DNA from: Burkholderiales bacterium
Lineage (GTDB): Bacteria > Pseudomonadota > Gammaproteobacteria > Burkholderiales > Burkholderiaceae_C
Reading direction: 5' to 3'
Length of the DNA stretch: 37,534 nt
NCBI GenBank assembly: GCA_017302655.1
Contig: JAFLDE010000035.1
Coordinates: 1 to 37,534 of the forward strand
In this document: piece after piece, positions 25,725-35,625 of the stretch
How the letters are laid out: every line of letters starts with the position of its first letter
Numbering within the stretch: position 1 is the stretch's first letter
Made by a program: the position numbers and the translations under genes
Notes under the pieces: model-generated
The model's database searches: none
What the model was told of the DNA's origin: nothing
The model's input: the letters and a program-made list of their open reading frames with translations, nothing else

Positions 25725-27095
25725 GCGGTTGAGCACAATTTTTTTGTCGAATAGCGCAAGCACTTGATCAATGGCCGGCGTCTGTGAGCGACCACACACT
25801 TTCACTCGCACAGGGATTGCCAATTGCGGCATCTTCATGCCACGGTCGGCCAGGACACTCTTCATGGCCGCAGCAATTGTGGGCGCAGTCCATTCAACAT
25901 CGTTCAATGCACTCGCCAGTGCGACGCATGCGGCCTGCGCAGACTCAGTCAAATGCTGGGCACGGTCTTCATCGCTGATCGACGGTTGAACATAGAACAT
26001 GCTGATCCATTCAGCCATCTGCTCCAGGGTGCTGCATCGGTCCTTCACCAGGGCGCATTGCTGGGCCAGCGACTCAGTGCTCACGCCACTCACGCCGCAT
26101 TGGACGAGCCTCGGCGTCACCAACCCGGCCAAGCGGGTGTTGTCCGCGGCCTTCAAGTGTTGGGCGTTCACCCACGCCAACTTGGCGGGGTCCCATTGCG
26201 CAGGGCTCTTGGAGAGGTGGGAGCCATCAAACCACGAAACCATCTGCTCACGGCTGAACAATTCGTCATCCCCGTGACTCCAGCCCAGTCGAGCGAGGTA
26301 GTTGAGCATGGCTTCTGGCAAGTAGCCCGCGTCTTCGTACGCGGTGACACTGACTGCGCCACGTCGCTTGGAAAGCTTTTGCCCGTCGTCTCCCAAAATG
26401 ATGGGAAGGTGTCCGTAGCGCGGAAGCGGCGCACCCAAAGCTTGAAAAAGATTGATCTGCCAGGGCGTGTTGTTGATGTGCTCGTCACCACGAAACACAT
26501 GGCTGATGCGCATGTCCCAGTCGTCGACGACCACGGCGAAGTTATAGGTGGGCACGCCATCCGGGCGCACCAGAATCAGGTCGTCAATTTCTCGATTCCC
26601 GATGCGGATCTCACCCTTGACCAAGTCGTCCCACACCACTTCGCCATCCAGCGGGTTCTTGAAGCGAATCACCGGCTTCACGTCCGTGGGCACATTGGGC
26701 AGGGTCTTGCCCGACTCGGGGCGCCAGCGACCGTCATAGCGCGTCTTGTCGCCACGCGCTTTCTGCGCCTCGCGCATGGCATCCAATTCCGCCGGCGTGC
26801 AATAGCAGCGGTATGCAAGACCGGCTGCGAGCAACTGCTCGGCGACCTGCTGATAGCGCTCCAGTCGTTGCATCTGGTACACCGGGCCCTCGTCGTAGTC
26901 GAGTCCAAGCCAATGCATTGCAGCGAGGATCTGGTCCACCGAGTCCTGCGTGGACCGAGCTACATCCGTGTCCTCGATGCGCAACACGAATTGCCCACCA
27001 TGGTGGCGGGCAAAGGCCCATGAGTAGAGTGCCGTGCGAGCGGTGCCCAGATGCAGAAAACCAGTGGGCGAGGGGGCAATACGGGTACGGATCAT
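25710..27095 (-). CDS. gltX: Glutamyl-tRNA synthetase
   Basis: A 461-residue class I synthetase that charges tRNA-Glu. It has the HIGH-type motif HLGT (15-18) in [23 protein letters not shown], the zinc-region-like CYCTPAELD, the [10 protein letters not shown] segment, and KLSKR (240-244). Length is normal. Its ATG overlaps the purF stop by 4 bases (ATGA), so it appears to be the last gene of the purF unit. Three tRNA genes including tRNA-Glu follow it. Confidence 0.96.
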   Translation of the reverse strand: MIRTRIAPSPTGFLHLGTARTALYSWAFARHHGGQFVLRIEDTDVARSTQDSVDQILAAMHWLGLDYDEGPVYQMQRLERYQQVAEQLLAAGLAYRCYCTPAELDAMREAQKARGDKTRYDGRWRPESGKTLPNVPTDVKPVIRFKNPLDGEVVWDDLVKGEIRIGNREIDDLILVRPDGVPTYNFAVVVDDWDMRISHVFRGDEHINNTPWQINLFQALGAPLPRYGHLPIILGDDGQKLSKRRGAVSVTAYEDAGYLPEAMLNYLARLGWSHGDDELFSREQMVSWFDGSHLSKSPAQWDPAKLAWVNAQHLKAADNTRLAGLVTPRLVQCGVSGVSTESLAQQCALVKDRCSTLEQMAEWISMFYVQPSISDEDRAQHLTESAQAACVALASALNDVEWTAPTIAAAMKSVLADRGMKMPQLAIPVRVKVCGRSQTPAIDQVLALFDKKIVLNRLQSA

Positions 27096-28603
27096 GGGTC
27101 AACCTGAGCTTGCAACGCGAGTCGTCCGGCTGCATTGGCATCGTCTTCGTTAGATTTGGGGCGTTGGGCTTGAAGAGCGGCGATTTGGGCATCGCTGATG
27201 TCGCCTGTGATGTAGCGACCATCGAAGCAGCTGGCTTCGAAACCGTCCAAACGTGGCTGCAACGCCGCCACGACTCGCTTCATCGCCTCCAAGTCTTGGT
27301 ATATGAGCGCATCAGCTCCGATGTAGGCACGAATCTCTTCGAGGCTGCGCCCCGAGGCGATGAGCTCCTCGCGTGTCGGCATGTCGATGCCGTACACGTT
27401 CGGAAACTTCACCGGTGGCGCAGCCGAAGCCATGTAGACCTTGACCGCTCCGGCCTCGCGCGCCATCTGCACGATTTCCTTCGAGGTCGTGCCGCGCACG
27501 ATGGAGTCGTCAACCAACAGCACGCGCCGTCCCTTGAACTCCTGCGCGATGGCGTTGAGCTTTTGACGCACCGATTTCTTGCGCACTGCCTGCCCCGGCA
27601 TGATGAATGTGCGCCCGACATAGCGGTTCTTCACGAATCCCTCTCGATACGGGCGTCCGATACGGTGCGCCAGTTGCATGGCGCTTGGTCGGCTGCTCTC
27701 TGGAATGGGGATCACCACGTCAATTTCTTGCGGAGGGATGGTCGACAGCACGCGCTGAGCCAGCGTCTCTCCCATGTTCAGGCGGGCTTGATAGACGGAA
27801 ATGCCATCCATCACCGAGTCCGGCCGAGCCAGGTAGACGAATTCGAAGAGACAGGGCTGCAAGCTCGGGTGCTCAGCGCACTGCTGGCTGTGCATCTGGC
27901 CGGCGGTGTCAATGAAGAGTGCTTCGCCTGGTTGCACATCCCTCTCGAAACGGTACCCCGTCCCTTCGAGCGCCACCGACTCGCTGGATACCATCCACTC
28001 GCCTTGCGCGCCCCGGCCCACACACAAGGGCCGGATGCCGTAGGGATCGCGGAAGGCCAAGAGTCCATGCCCGGCGATCAGGCAGATCACGGCGTACGAG
28101 CCGCGCACGCGCTGGTGAACCCGTTGCACCGCCTTGAACACCGCTTCGGCCGAGAGGGGCAGATCGCGAGCCGACTGCTCCAGCTCATGCGCCACCACAT
28201 TGATCAGCACCTCGGTGTCGCTGTCTGTGTTGATGTGCCGACGATCGATGTCGAACAACTGCTTGCGCAGCAACTGCGTGTTGGTCAAATTGCCGTTGTG
28301 CACCAGCACCAGACCAAAGGGCGCGTTGACGTAGAAGGGCTGAGCTTCTTCTTCGCTGTGCGCATTGCCTGCCGTCGGATAGCGCACCTGTCCCAGGCCG
28401 ACCTGTCCGGGCAAGCCGCGCATGTTGCGCGTCCGGAAGACATCCCGAACCATGCCCTTGGCCTTGTGCATGAAGCACTTTGTGCCATCCATCGTGACGA
28501 TGCCGGCAGCGTCCTGCCCCCGGTGCTGGAGCAGGAGCAAAGCGTCGTACAGCAGTTGATTGACAGGCTGATGGGGCGTGAAGGCGCCGACGATGCCGCA
28601 CAT
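27092..28603 (-). CDS. purF: Amidophosphoribosyltransferase PurF
   Basis: PurF makes phosphoribosylamine from PRPP and glutamine, the first committed purine step. The 503-residue protein begins MCGIVGAF, and Cys2 becomes the glutaminase nucleophile once Met is removed. Also visible are [23 protein letters not shown], and the PRPP-binding [14 protein letters not shown] at about 360-373. ATG 28603 is chosen because Cys must follow the start, and GAGGA lies just before it. It is 10 bases after cvpA, a classic pairing. Confidence 0.97.
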   Translation of the reverse strand: MCGIVGAFTPHQPVNQLLYDALLLLQHRGQDAAGIVTMDGTKCFMHKAKGMVRDVFRTRNMRGLPGQVGLGQVRYPTAGNAHSEEEAQPFYVNAPFGLVLVHNGNLTNTQLLRKQLFDIDRRHINTDSDTEVLINVVAHELEQSARDLPLSAEAVFKAVQRVHQRVRGSYAVICLIAGHGLLAFRDPYGIRPLCVGRGAQGEWMVSSESVALEGTGYRFERDVQPGEALFIDTAGQMHSQQCAEHPSLQPCLFEFVYLARPDSVMDGISVYQARLNMGETLAQRVLSTIPPQEIDVVIPIPESSRPSAMQLAHRIGRPYREGFVKNRYVGRTFIMPGQAVRKKSVRQKLNAIAQEFKGRRVLLVDDSIVRGTTSKEIVQMAREAGAVKVYMASAAPPVKFPNVYGIDMPTREELIASGRSLEEIRAYIGADALIYQDLEAMKRVVAALQPRLDGFEASCFDGRYITGDISDAQIAALQAQRPKSNEDDANAAGRLALQAQVDP

Positions 28604-28613
28604 GGTGAAGTCC

Positions 28614-29138
28614 TCAGGCAGCTGGCTCGCCCGCATTCGGGCGGCTCAGCAAGTGATGCAGATTCTTGGGCAACATGGGCTGCAAGGATTGCAGGGCCAC
28701 AGCGATCATCGGCCGCGCATGCGACCCCGTCCAAGATGGGTGGCTGCGCATCGGCGTCAGGCCGATCAGCACGCCGGCCAGCAGGCAAAGGAGCCCGCCA
28801 CGCACCAGCCCAAAGCCACTGCCCAGCAAACGGTCCACGCCCTTCAGCGGCGTAGCATGGATAAGGCTACGCAACAGCCGCGCAGTCAATGAGACGAGGA
28901 CCAGCACCAGCACGAAGGCACCAACGAGCGACGCCATTTCCTGCCAGTCTCCTTGCCCTTCGGGGAGCCAGCCTTGGACAACAGGCGCAAGAAATGGCGC
29001 ACTGAAATAAGCGACCACCCAGGCGCCAAGGGACAAGACCTCGAACACCAACCCACGAATGGCTCCAACCAGCAGGGAAGTCAGCACCACGCCGGCCAGC
29101 GCCAGGTCGGCCCAGGTCAGCAACACTTCTTCGCCCAT
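28614..29138 (-). CDS. cvpA: CvpA family membrane protein
   Basis: A 174-residue protein with about four membrane spans (DLALAGVVLTSLLVGAIRG, LSLGAWVVAYFSAPFLAP, LVGAFVLVLVLVSLTARLL, LVRGGLLCLLAGVLIGL). It matches the CvpA/colicin V production family, encoded before purF in many proteobacteria. Its function is not firmly known; envelope homeostasis has been reported. ATG 29138 overlaps the dedD stop by one base (TGATG). Confidence 0.88.
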   Translation of the reverse strand: MGEEVLLTWADLALAGVVLTSLLVGAIRGLVFEVLSLGAWVVAYFSAPFLAPVVQGWLPEGQGDWQEMASLVGAFVLVLVLVSLTARLLRSLIHATPLKGVDRLLGSGFGLVRGGLLCLLAGVLIGLTPMRSHPSWTGSHARPMIAVALQSLQPMLPKNLHHLLSRPNAGEPAA

Positions 29139-29830
29139 CAAAGACTCAGCACATTGGCAGCAAGTCCTGCCGAGCGTGCCTTAGCAGCGGCCTTGACCGC
29201 TTCCGCGCGATCGGCGAAGGGCCCGAGTCGAACACGGATGCGATCTCCATCTTTGGTCTTGGCCACCTGGGTGTAGGTCTTGAGGCCGCGGGCTTCGAGC
29301 TTGCGGCGCGCTTGCTGGGCCGCCATGCGGTCCGCAAAGGCTCCCACCTGAACGACAAAACGAGCCTCGACGGACGGCGCCGTTTCCGCTTGAGCCTCGC
29401 TCGCTGCAGCCGGCTTCGACGGTTGGCTTGTGGCGACGGCAAGCGCGGGCGAGGAAGCCTGAGGCGTTGGCTCGGTCGAGGCGTTGGCTGATTCGGCAGC
29501 CTTCGACTCGCTCGGAGTTTCCAGGAGCGCGCCTTGCGGCAAGCTAGCCGGCAGACTCGAACCTGCCATCCGGGCCGTCTCGGCATCCTTGATCGGGATG
29601 ACGATCGGCAAGTCCATCGGCACCGGCCGCGGCTGGGTCTCGAAGACCAGGGGAAACGCCACGATGGCCGCACCCACGAGCACGGCAGCGCCTAGCAGAC
29701 GGCGGCGAGCCTGTTGGCGAAGACGTTGCACCGTGGCCTCGTGGTCGGCCGCCTGCTGGCGCGTGGCGCGCTTGCCTTTCGGCGGGTCAGCAGCCGGCGT
29801 CTGGCGCCGGAACATGTCCATCAAGCCCAT
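29138..29830 (-). CDS. dedD: SPOR-domain cell division protein (DedD-like)
   Basis: A 230-residue bitopic inner-membrane protein. It has a basic cytoplasmic N-terminus, a membrane span at about 45-63 (LLGAAVLVGAAIVAFPLVF), and a Pro/Ala/Ser-rich periplasmic linker. The C-terminal SPOR domain starts at about residue 158 (ARFVVQVGAFADRMAAQQARRKLEARGLKTY). SPOR domains bind denuded septal peptidoglycan and place the protein at the division site. Order folC-dedD-cvpA-purF is conserved in related proteobacteria. Confidence 0.85.
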   Translation of the reverse strand: MGLMDMFRRQTPAADPPKGKRATRQQAADHEATVQRLRQQARRRLLGAAVLVGAAIVAFPLVFETQPRPVPMDLPIVIPIKDAETARMAGSSLPASLPQGALLETPSESKAAESANASTEPTPQASSPALAVATSQPSKPAAASEAQAETAPSVEARFVVQVGAFADRMAAQQARRKLEARGLKTYTQVAKTKDGDRIRVRLGPFADRAEAVKAAAKARSAGLAANVLSL

Positions 29831-29854
29831 GCGAGAAGGGGGTGTGGAAGGGCT

Positions 29855-31153
29855 TCAAAAGGCGCTGGTTTGCGTGCGGGTAGCGCCCTGCAAACCGGCC
29901 ATCACCCCACCGACGGTGAAGAAGGAACCAAAGACCACGATTCTATCGGCGGGCTCGCTTGCGACCTTGGCCGCAGTAAAGGCTTCCCACGCCTCAGCAT
30001 GCACGTGGAGCACAGACTCCTCTCGCAAGGCAACGAAGCGCTGTTGCAAGTCCAGCGCCTTGGCCGCACGGGGCGTCGGCAGGTCACAGAGATGCCATTC
30101 GTCGATCCATGGCGCGATGCGTGTGAACACCTCGTCGAGCGCCTTGTCGGCCATGGCGCCGAACACGGCTCGGGTGCGGGGCGCAAAACCCAGTTGGTCG
30201 AGGTTCTGCGCCAAGGTCGCGACGGCATGTGGGTTGTGCGCGACATCCAGGATGACGGTGGGCTGCCCTGGCAAGACTTGGAATCGTCCGGCCAACTCCA
30301 CCACCGCAAGGCCTTGGCGAACCGCCTGGGCACTGATGGGCAGCCGTTGCTGCAGTGCCTCGAACACCGCCAACACACCCGCAGCATTGAGGAGTTGATT
30401 GGCACCGCGCAATGCCGGGTAAGCCATGCCAGCGTAGCGTTTCGTCCTGCCCTGCCACCGCCACTGCTGCCGATCGCCATCGAAGCGGAAGTCGCGGCCG
30501 CTCAGGCGCAGGTCGCTGCCGAGTTGCTCGGCCACCAGCAGCAAGCTGGCTGGCGGCAGCGGGTCGGCGCAGACCGCCGGTCGCGCGGCACGCAGGATGC
30601 CCGCCTTTTCCCGCCCTATGGACTCGCGATCGGGCCCCAGGTAGTCCATGTGGTCCAGGTCGATGCTGGTGATCAGTGCGACATCGGCATCGATGCAATT
30701 CAGGGCATCGAGGCGTCCGCCAAGTCCGACCTCCAGGATAACCAGGTCGAGCGACTCTTCAGCGAGCCGACGAAGGATCACCAGGGTGGTGAATTCAAAG
30801 TAGGTGAGCTGCAAGTCGCCACGGGCGGCCTCCACAGCTTCGAAATGCGGCAGCAAGGACTCTGCCGACACCGAGACACCCTCCACCCGGCAGCGCTCCT
30901 CGAAGTGCAGGAAGTGCGGCTTGATGTAGAGACCGACCCGGTACCCCGCCTGGCGTGCGATGGATTCCAACATCGCACAGCTGCTGCCTTTGCCATTGGT
31001 TCCGGCCACGGTGACAACCGGGGTGCGAAAGGCGAGCCCCAGGCGATCGCGAACCGCCAGCACGCGCGCCAGTGTCAGGTCGATGGTCTTGGGGTGCAGG
31101 CGCTCGCAATGGGCGAGCCAGTCACTCAGGGACTGCGGTTGGGGTGCATTCAT
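29855..31153 (-). CDS. folC: Bifunctional folylpolyglutamate/dihydrofolate synthase FolC
   Basis: FolC adds glutamate to dihydropteroate and to folates in the cytoplasm. The 432-residue protein has the P-loop GTNGKGS (51-57), the EVGLGGRLDALN segment, ITSIDLDHMDYLG with the metal/ATP residues, and the C-terminal Rossmann-like domain with DVAHNPHA. The segment after the P-loop reads YIKPHF rather than the YTSPH form of E. coli-type enzymes; this may be clade-typical. The ATG has no visible ribosome binding site and lies 8 bases after the stem of the terminator that ends accD. Confidence 0.93.
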   Translation of the reverse strand: MNAPQPQSLSDWLAHCERLHPKTIDLTLARVLAVRDRLGLAFRTPVVTVAGTNGKGSSCAMLESIARQAGYRVGLYIKPHFLHFEERCRVEGVSVSAESLLPHFEAVEAARGDLQLTYFEFTTLVILRRLAEESLDLVILEVGLGGRLDALNCIDADVALITSIDLDHMDYLGPDRESIGREKAGILRAARPAVCADPLPPASLLLVAEQLGSDLRLSGRDFRFDGDRQQWRWQGRTKRYAGMAYPALRGANQLLNAAGVLAVFEALQQRLPISAQAVRQGLAVVELAGRFQVLPGQPTVILDVAHNPHAVATLAQNLDQLGFAPRTRAVFGAMADKALDEVFTRIAPWIDEWHLCDLPTPRAAKALDLQQRFVALREESVLHVHAEAWEAFTAAKVASEPADRIVVFGSFFTVGGVMAGLQGATRTQTSAF

Positions 31154-31161
31154 GAATGAAA

Positions 31162-31186
31162 AAGGCCAGACACAAGGCCTGGCCTT
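31162..31186 (-). terminator. Intrinsic terminator/attenuator between accD and folC
   Basis: On the minus strand AAGGCCAG, a 9-base loop and CTGGCCTT form an 8-bp stem followed by TTTC after five T residues. The loop side also offers a second pairing (AAGGC with GCCTT), so two folds could compete. The folC start codon is 8 bases past the stem, so folC must be expressed by read-through or after the hairpin is opened. Confidence 0.75.
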
Positions 31187-31204
31187 GGAGTTCGGCAGAC
31201 GGGA

Positions 31205-32077
31205 TCAGGCCACCGCGTCGGCGCTCTGGCGCTGCAGCATGGCCAGACAGTTGGCGATCACATCGCGCAGTTCGCGCCGGTCGGTGATCATGTCCACGGC
31301 GCCCTTCTCCATGAGGAACTCGGCGCGCTGGAAGCCTTCGGGCAGTTGCTCGCGCACCGTGTTGGCAATCACCCGCGGGCCGGCGAACCCGATCAGCGCC
31401 TTCGGTTCGGCAATCACCACATCACCCACGAAGGCAAAGCTGGCCGATACCCCGCCCATGGTCGGGTCGGTCAGCACGCTGATGTAGGGCAAGCGAGCAC
31501 GCGCCAATTGCGTGAGGGCCGCGTTGCACTTGGCCATCTGCATCAGGCTCAGCAAACCCTCTTGCATGCGAGCGCCACCAGTGGCCGTGAAGCAGATGAA
31601 CGGCACCTTTTGTTCCACCGCCGTCTGCACGCCACGCGCAAATCGCTCGCCGACCACGGAGCCCATCGAGCCGCCCATGAACTCGAACTCGAAGCAAGCC
31701 ACCACCACTGGAACCGTCTTCACCGCCCCGCCCATCACCACCAAGGCGTCAGTCTCGCCGGTGGCTTCGAGCGCCTCCTTGAGTCGCTCGGGGTACTTCT
31801 TGCTGTCCTTGAACTTCAGCGCGTCGACCGGAATCACTTCCTGGCCGATTTCATAGCGGCCCTCGCCGTCGAGGAATGCGTCAAGGCGGGCTCGGGCACG
31901 GATGCGATGGTGGTGGCTGCATTTCGGGCAGACCATCTGGTTTTGTTCCAGATCGGCCTTGTACAGCACGGTCTCGCAGGACGGGCACTTGGTCCATAGG
32001 CCTTCAGGCACCTGCCGACGGTCAGCCGGATCCGAGTGCTGAATTTTGGGCGGCAGCAGTTTGTCGAGCCAACTCAT
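31205..32077 (-). CDS. accD: Acetyl-CoA carboxylase carboxyltransferase subunit beta
   Basis: AccD with AccA transfers the carboxyl group from biotin to acetyl-CoA, the committed step of fatty acid synthesis. The 290-residue protein has the N-terminal four-Cys zinc ribbon (Cys31, 34, 50, 53) and the crotonase-fold body with [21 protein letters not shown] and [14 protein letters not shown]. Length is normal. Its ATG overlaps the trpA stop by 4 bases, and a terminator follows. Confidence 0.97.
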   Translation of the reverse strand: MSWLDKLLPPKIQHSDPADRRQVPEGLWTKCPSCETVLYKADLEQNQMVCPKCSHHHRIRARARLDAFLDGEGRYEIGQEVIPVDALKFKDSKKYPERLKEALEATGETDALVVMGGAVKTVPVVVACFEFEFMGGSMGSVVGERFARGVQTAVEQKVPFICFTATGGARMQEGLLSLMQMAKCNAALTQLARARLPYISVLTDPTMGGVSASFAFVGDVVIAEPKALIGFAGPRVIANTVREQLPEGFQRAEFLMEKGAVDMITDRRELRDVIANCLAMLQRQSADAVA

Positions 32078-32877
32078 GCGGAGGTCTCCTCGTCGAGGGC
32101 GGCACGGATGCCGGCCATGAAGTCTTGCAGTTCGTGTTCCGCATTATCCGGCCCAGCCTTTTCGACCAGTTGCACCAAGGCCGAACCGATGACCACTGCA
32201 TCTGCCACGCGCGCGACCGAGCGCGCCGACGCTGCATCGCGAATGCCAAAGCCCACGCCGATGGGCAGCTTGAGCTGGGTGCGCAGGCGCGGAAAAACCG
32301 CGGACACAGCGTCAACGTCCAGATGTGCTGCGCCAGTGACGCCACGCAGAGAGACGTAGTAGACGTAGCCGCTGGCCAGTTTGCCGACTTGCGCGATCCG
32401 CGCATTGGACGAGGTGGGCGCGAGCAGGAAGATCGGATCGAGCTTCTCGGCGCGCATCGCGGCGGTGAAGGCTTCCGCCTCTTCTGGCGGGTAGTCCACC
32501 ACCAGCACGCCGTCTACCCCGGCATTGCGAGCCGCCTGAGCGAAGTTCGACAAGCCCATGCGCTCGATGGGGTTTGCATAACCCATCAAAACAACCGGGG
32601 TCTGCGTGTCCTGCCGTCGGAACTCGCGCACCATGGCGAGTACGTCACGCAAGGACACCCTGTGGACCAAGGCCCGCTCGGCGGCGCGCTGGATCACCGG
32701 ACCGTCAGCCATGGGGTCGCTAAACGGCACGCCCAGTTCGAGGATGTCAGCGCCGCCGCGCACCAGCGCATGCAGCAAGCCCACGGTGTCCGAGGGATGT
32801 GGGTCACCGGCCGTGATGTAGGGGATCAGCGCCTTGCGTGGTCCCAGCTCTGCAAAGGTCGATGTGATGCGGCTCAT
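32074..32877 (-). CDS. trpA: Tryptophan synthase alpha subunit
   Basis: TrpA splits indole-3-glycerol phosphate to indole, which is channelled to TrpB. The 267-residue TIM barrel has catalytic Glu47 ([10 protein letters not shown]) and Asp58 (PMADGP), [22 protein letters not shown], and the phosphate-binding [11 protein letters not shown] 32877 matches the family start and overlaps the trpB stop (ATGA); the open frame upstream lies within trpB. Confidence 0.96.
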   Translation of the reverse strand: MSRITSTFAELGPRKALIPYITAGDPHPSDTVGLLHALVRGGADILELGVPFSDPMADGPVIQRAAERALVHRVSLRDVLAMVREFRRQDTQTPVVLMGYANPIERMGLSNFAQAARNAGVDGVLVVDYPPEEAEAFTAAMRAEKLDPIFLLAPTSSNARIAQVGKLASGYVYYVSLRGVTGAAHLDVDAVSAVFPRLRTQLKLPIGVGFGIRDAASARSVARVADAVVIGSALVQLVEKAGPDNAEHELQDFMAGIRAALDEETSA

Positions 32878-34142
32878 GCCCCACCCTCCTTGCGCAGGAA
32901 GGCAACGCCTTTGGCCTCCTCGCCCCGGCAAGACGGGCGGCAGTAGAAGCTGGATCCGCTCAGGTCGGCGACGGTACCGATGTCCTTGTCCCCTCGCCCA
33001 CTCAGGTTCACGAGCAGCAGCTGGTCGGGGCGCATGCGAGGCGCCACCCTCATGGCGTGGGCGACGGCGTGGCTGCTCTCCAGCGCTGGGATGATGCCCT
33101 CGGTACGGCACAGTCGGTGAAATGCTTCGAGTGCCTCGGCATCGGTGACGCCAACGTACTCGGCGCGGCCGATGTCCTTCAGGTAGGCGTGCTCCGGTCC
33201 CACACCCGGGTAGTCCAGGCCCGCCGAAATGGAGTGCGTCTCGATGATCTGGCCAGCCTCATCCTGAAGCAGATAGGTGCGGTTGCCATGCAGCACGCCA
33301 GGGCTGCCGGCACAGAGCGTGGCCGCGTGCTGCCCGCTCTCGATGCCACGCCCCGCCGCCTCGACACCGATCAGGCGCACGGCCTCATGCGGCACATACG
33401 GGTAGAAGATGCCCATCGCATTGCTGCCGCCGCCGACACAGGCGATCACCGCATCGGGCTGGCGCCCCATCATCTCCGGCATCTGCGTCAGGCACTCGTC
33501 GCCGATGACGCGTTGGAAGTCGCGAACCAGCATCGGGTACGGGTGCGGACCTGCCACGGTGCCAATGATGTAGAACGTGTTCTCGACGTTCGTCACCCAG
33601 TCGCGCATCGCTTCGTTCAGCGCGTCTTTGAGCGTCTTGCTGCCGCTTTCCACCGGTACCACCTTGGCGCCCAGCAATTGCATGCGGTAAACGTTGGGCG
33701 ACTGCCGCTTCACATCTTCGGCACCCATGTACACCACGCATTCCAGACCGTAGCGTGCGCAGATAGTGGCGGTCGCCACGCCATGTTGGCCCGCACCGGT
33801 CTCAGCGATGACGCGCGGCTTGCCCATGCGCCTTGCCAGTAGCGCTTGGCCAATGGTGTTGTTGACTTTGTGTGCGCCGGTGTGGTTCAGGTCTTCACGC
33901 TTGAGCAGGATCTGCGCCCCGCCCAGCTCGCGGCTCAATCGCTCGGCGTGATAGATCGGGCTCGGTCGGCCGACGAAGTGCGCCAGCTCCTTGCGGAACT
34001 CAGCCTGGAAGGCGGCGTCCTGGCTGTAGCGCGCATAGGCTAGCTCGAGTTCATCGAGCGCGTGCATCAAGGTTTCGGCGACGAAACGCCCGCCGTACGG
34101 GCCGAAGTGGCCCCTGGCGTCGGGTTGCTGGTACTGCAGCAT
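32874..34142 (-). CDS. trpB: Tryptophan synthase beta subunit
   Basis: TrpB joins indole and serine to tryptophan with PLP. The 422-residue protein has the PLP Lys92 in [22 protein letters not shown], the phosphate loop GGGSNAMG, and SGRGDKD near the end. After that motif it runs about 30 residues more, with two cysteines in [14 protein letters not shown]. This is some 20 residues longer than E. coli TrpB; similar tails (DFYDRPSMRG type) occur in related Burkholderiales, from memory. It lies 10 bases after trpF. Confidence 0.96.
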   Translation of the reverse strand: MLQYQQPDARGHFGPYGGRFVAETLMHALDELELAYARYSQDAAFQAEFRKELAHFVGRPSPIYHAERLSRELGGAQILLKREDLNHTGAHKVNNTIGQALLARRMGKPRVIAETGAGQHGVATATICARYGLECVVYMGAEDVKRQSPNVYRMQLLGAKVVPVESGSKTLKDALNEAMRDWVTNVENTFYIIGTVAGPHPYPMLVRDFQRVIGDECLTQMPEMMGRQPDAVIACVGGGSNAMGIFYPYVPHEAVRLIGVEAAGRGIESGQHAATLCAGSPGVLHGNRTYLLQDEAGQIIETHSISAGLDYPGVGPEHAYLKDIGRAEYVGVTDAEALEAFHRLCRTEGIIPALESSHAVAHAMRVAPRMRPDQLLLVNLSGRGDKDIGTVADLSGSSFYCRPSCRGEEAKGVAFLRKEGGA

Positions 34143-34152
34143 GGAGAACTTT

Positions 34153-34782
34153 CTAGGGCTTGGCGTCTGCGCGGCGCACGGCGGCGCAGAAGCCTTGGAT
34201 CAGTTCAGGGCACTTGACGCCCCGCGAGGATTCGACGCCTGAAGAGACGTCAACGGCCCAAGGCCGTACCTGTCGGATGCCATCGCCGACGTTGGCTGCA
34301 TTCAACCCACCAGACAAAACGAGGCGAGAGCTGGCGTTTGCTGCGAGCAGTGACCAATCAAAGACCTTTCCACCGCCTCCATACCCAGAGGCCACAGGGG
34401 CATCCACCAGCAGCGCCTGGGCGCTGCGATACCTTGTCGACCAGTCTAGCAAGCGCGTTTCTGGAGTCATGGCAAGCGCGCGCAGGTATGGTCGTCGCCA
34501 GGCTTCGCAGTGCTCGGGCGGCTCATCACCGTGGAATTGCAGCAGCAGTGATGGGATGGCCTGCAAAGCGGCTTCGACGCTAGCTTCCGCGGCGTTCACA
34601 AACAGGCCCACCGGCGTCACGAATGGCGGTAGTCGCCGGGCCAAAGCAACAGCTTGCCCGAGGGTGACCGCCCGTGGGCTGGGTGGGTAGAACACGAAAC
34701 CCACTGCGTCAGCCCCAGCCTCCACAGCGGCGTCAAGGGTCTCGGGCGTGGTCAGGCCGCAAATCTTGATGCGTGTCCTCAT
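34153..34782 (-). CDS. trpF: Phosphoribosylanthranilate isomerase
   Basis: TrpF carries out the Amadori rearrangement of phosphoribosylanthranilate in tryptophan synthesis. The 209-residue TIM barrel has the catalytic Cys8 in KICGLT and Asp127 in [18 protein letters not shown], and the phosphate sites [10 protein letters not shown] and [13 protein letters not shown]. Its ATG overlaps the truA stop by 4 bases. Confidence 0.95.
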   Translation of the reverse strand: MRTRIKICGLTTPETLDAAVEAGADAVGFVFYPPSPRAVTLGQAVALARRLPPFVTPVGLFVNAAEASVEAALQAIPSLLLQFHGDEPPEHCEAWRRPYLRALAMTPETRLLDWSTRYRSAQALLVDAPVASGYGGGGKVFDWSLLAANASSRLVLSGGLNAANVGDGIRQVRPWAVDVSSGVESSRGVKCPELIQGFCAAVRRADAKP

Positions 34783-35567
34783 GCCGGCAACCAGTCCATG
34801 GCAGGCGTGTGTGTGGGCAACGCCAGTGGTTCGTCGTAGCGCGGGCCCAGAAAGTAGAGTCCATCAGGGGCGAAGGTGGGCGCCGCCGCCTCTCGGCTGC
34901 GACTCGCCAGTACCTCGCCTGCCCAAGCCGGGGAGCGCCCCCCCTGCCCCACGGCGAGGAGCACGCCCATCAGATTGCGAACCATGTGATGGAGGAAGGC
35001 GCTCGCCTCGAACTCGAAGCGCCAATAAGCGCCTCGGCGGCCGATATGGACGGAATACAGGGTCTTCACCGGGCTGAGCGCCTGGCACTCAGCCGCGCGA
35101 AAGGCGCTGAAATCATGCTCACCCACCAGCAGCGCAGCGGCCGCTTGCATCGCACTCAGGTCCAAGGGGCGAAACACCCACCCTGAAGCCCCGAACTCGA
35201 CGGAGGGTCGAACCGGCGACTCCAGCAGAAGGTAGGCGTAACGGCGGCGCCGCGCCAGATTGCGAGCGTGGAAGCTGTCCCCAGGCATGGCTGACCACTG
35301 CACCGCAATGTCTGCCGGCAGGTAGCGATTGACGCCTCGCACCCAAGAGAACAGCTCCCGTTCCCGGACGGTGTCGAAATGCACCACTTGGTTCAAGGCG
35401 TGAACGCCGGAATCGGTTCGTCCAGCGCACACTGTACGGATCGGCTCATCGGCGAAGCGGCTCAATGCCGCTTCGAGCCGGTCCTGCACCGTGCGCCCTC
35501 CGGGCTGGCTTTGCCAGCCCAGGTAGTCCTGCCCGCGATAAGCCAGGCCGAGCGCGATACGCGTCAT
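34779..35567 (-). CDS. truA: tRNA pseudouridine(38-40) synthase TruA
   Basis: TruA makes pseudouridine in the anticodon arm of many tRNAs. The 262-residue protein has the catalytic Asp52 in AGRTDSGVHA, an N-terminal YRGQDYLGWQSQP, FHARNLARRRRYAY, and the C-terminal ASAFLHHMVRNLMG. Its ATG is 19 bases after the stem of the fimV terminator, leaving little room for a promoter of its own. It is coupled to trpF by a 4-base overlap, a pairing seen across betaproteobacteria. Confidence 0.96.
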   Translation of the reverse strand: MTRIALGLAYRGQDYLGWQSQPGGRTVQDRLEAALSRFADEPIRTVCAGRTDSGVHALNQVVHFDTVRERELFSWVRGVNRYLPADIAVQWSAMPGDSFHARNLARRRRYAYLLLESPVRPSVEFGASGWVFRPLDLSAMQAAAALLVGEHDFSAFRAAECQALSPVKTLYSVHIGRRGAYWRFEFEASAFLHHMVRNLMGVLLAVGQGGRSPAWAGEVLASRSREAAAPTFAPDGLYFLGPRYDEPLALPTHTPAMDWLPA

Positions 35568-35586
35568 GCGTTCGCCACAAAAAGAA

Positions 35587-35606
35587 GAGCGCCGTCGCCG
35601 GCGCTC
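35587..35606 (-). terminator. Intrinsic terminator between fimV and truA
   Basis: On the minus strand GAGCGCCG, loop GCGA, CGGCGCTC forms an 8-bp GC-rich stem followed by TTCTTTTTG. It begins 20 bases after the fimV stop and ends 19 bases before the truA start. Confidence 0.82.
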
Positions 35607-35625
35607 CTTTCAATTTCTTGGGGCA

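Noticed and set aside
26813-28855. 680-codon open frame on the plus strand
   Set aside because: Antisense to gltX, purF and cvpA; no domain and no promoter or ribosome binding site.
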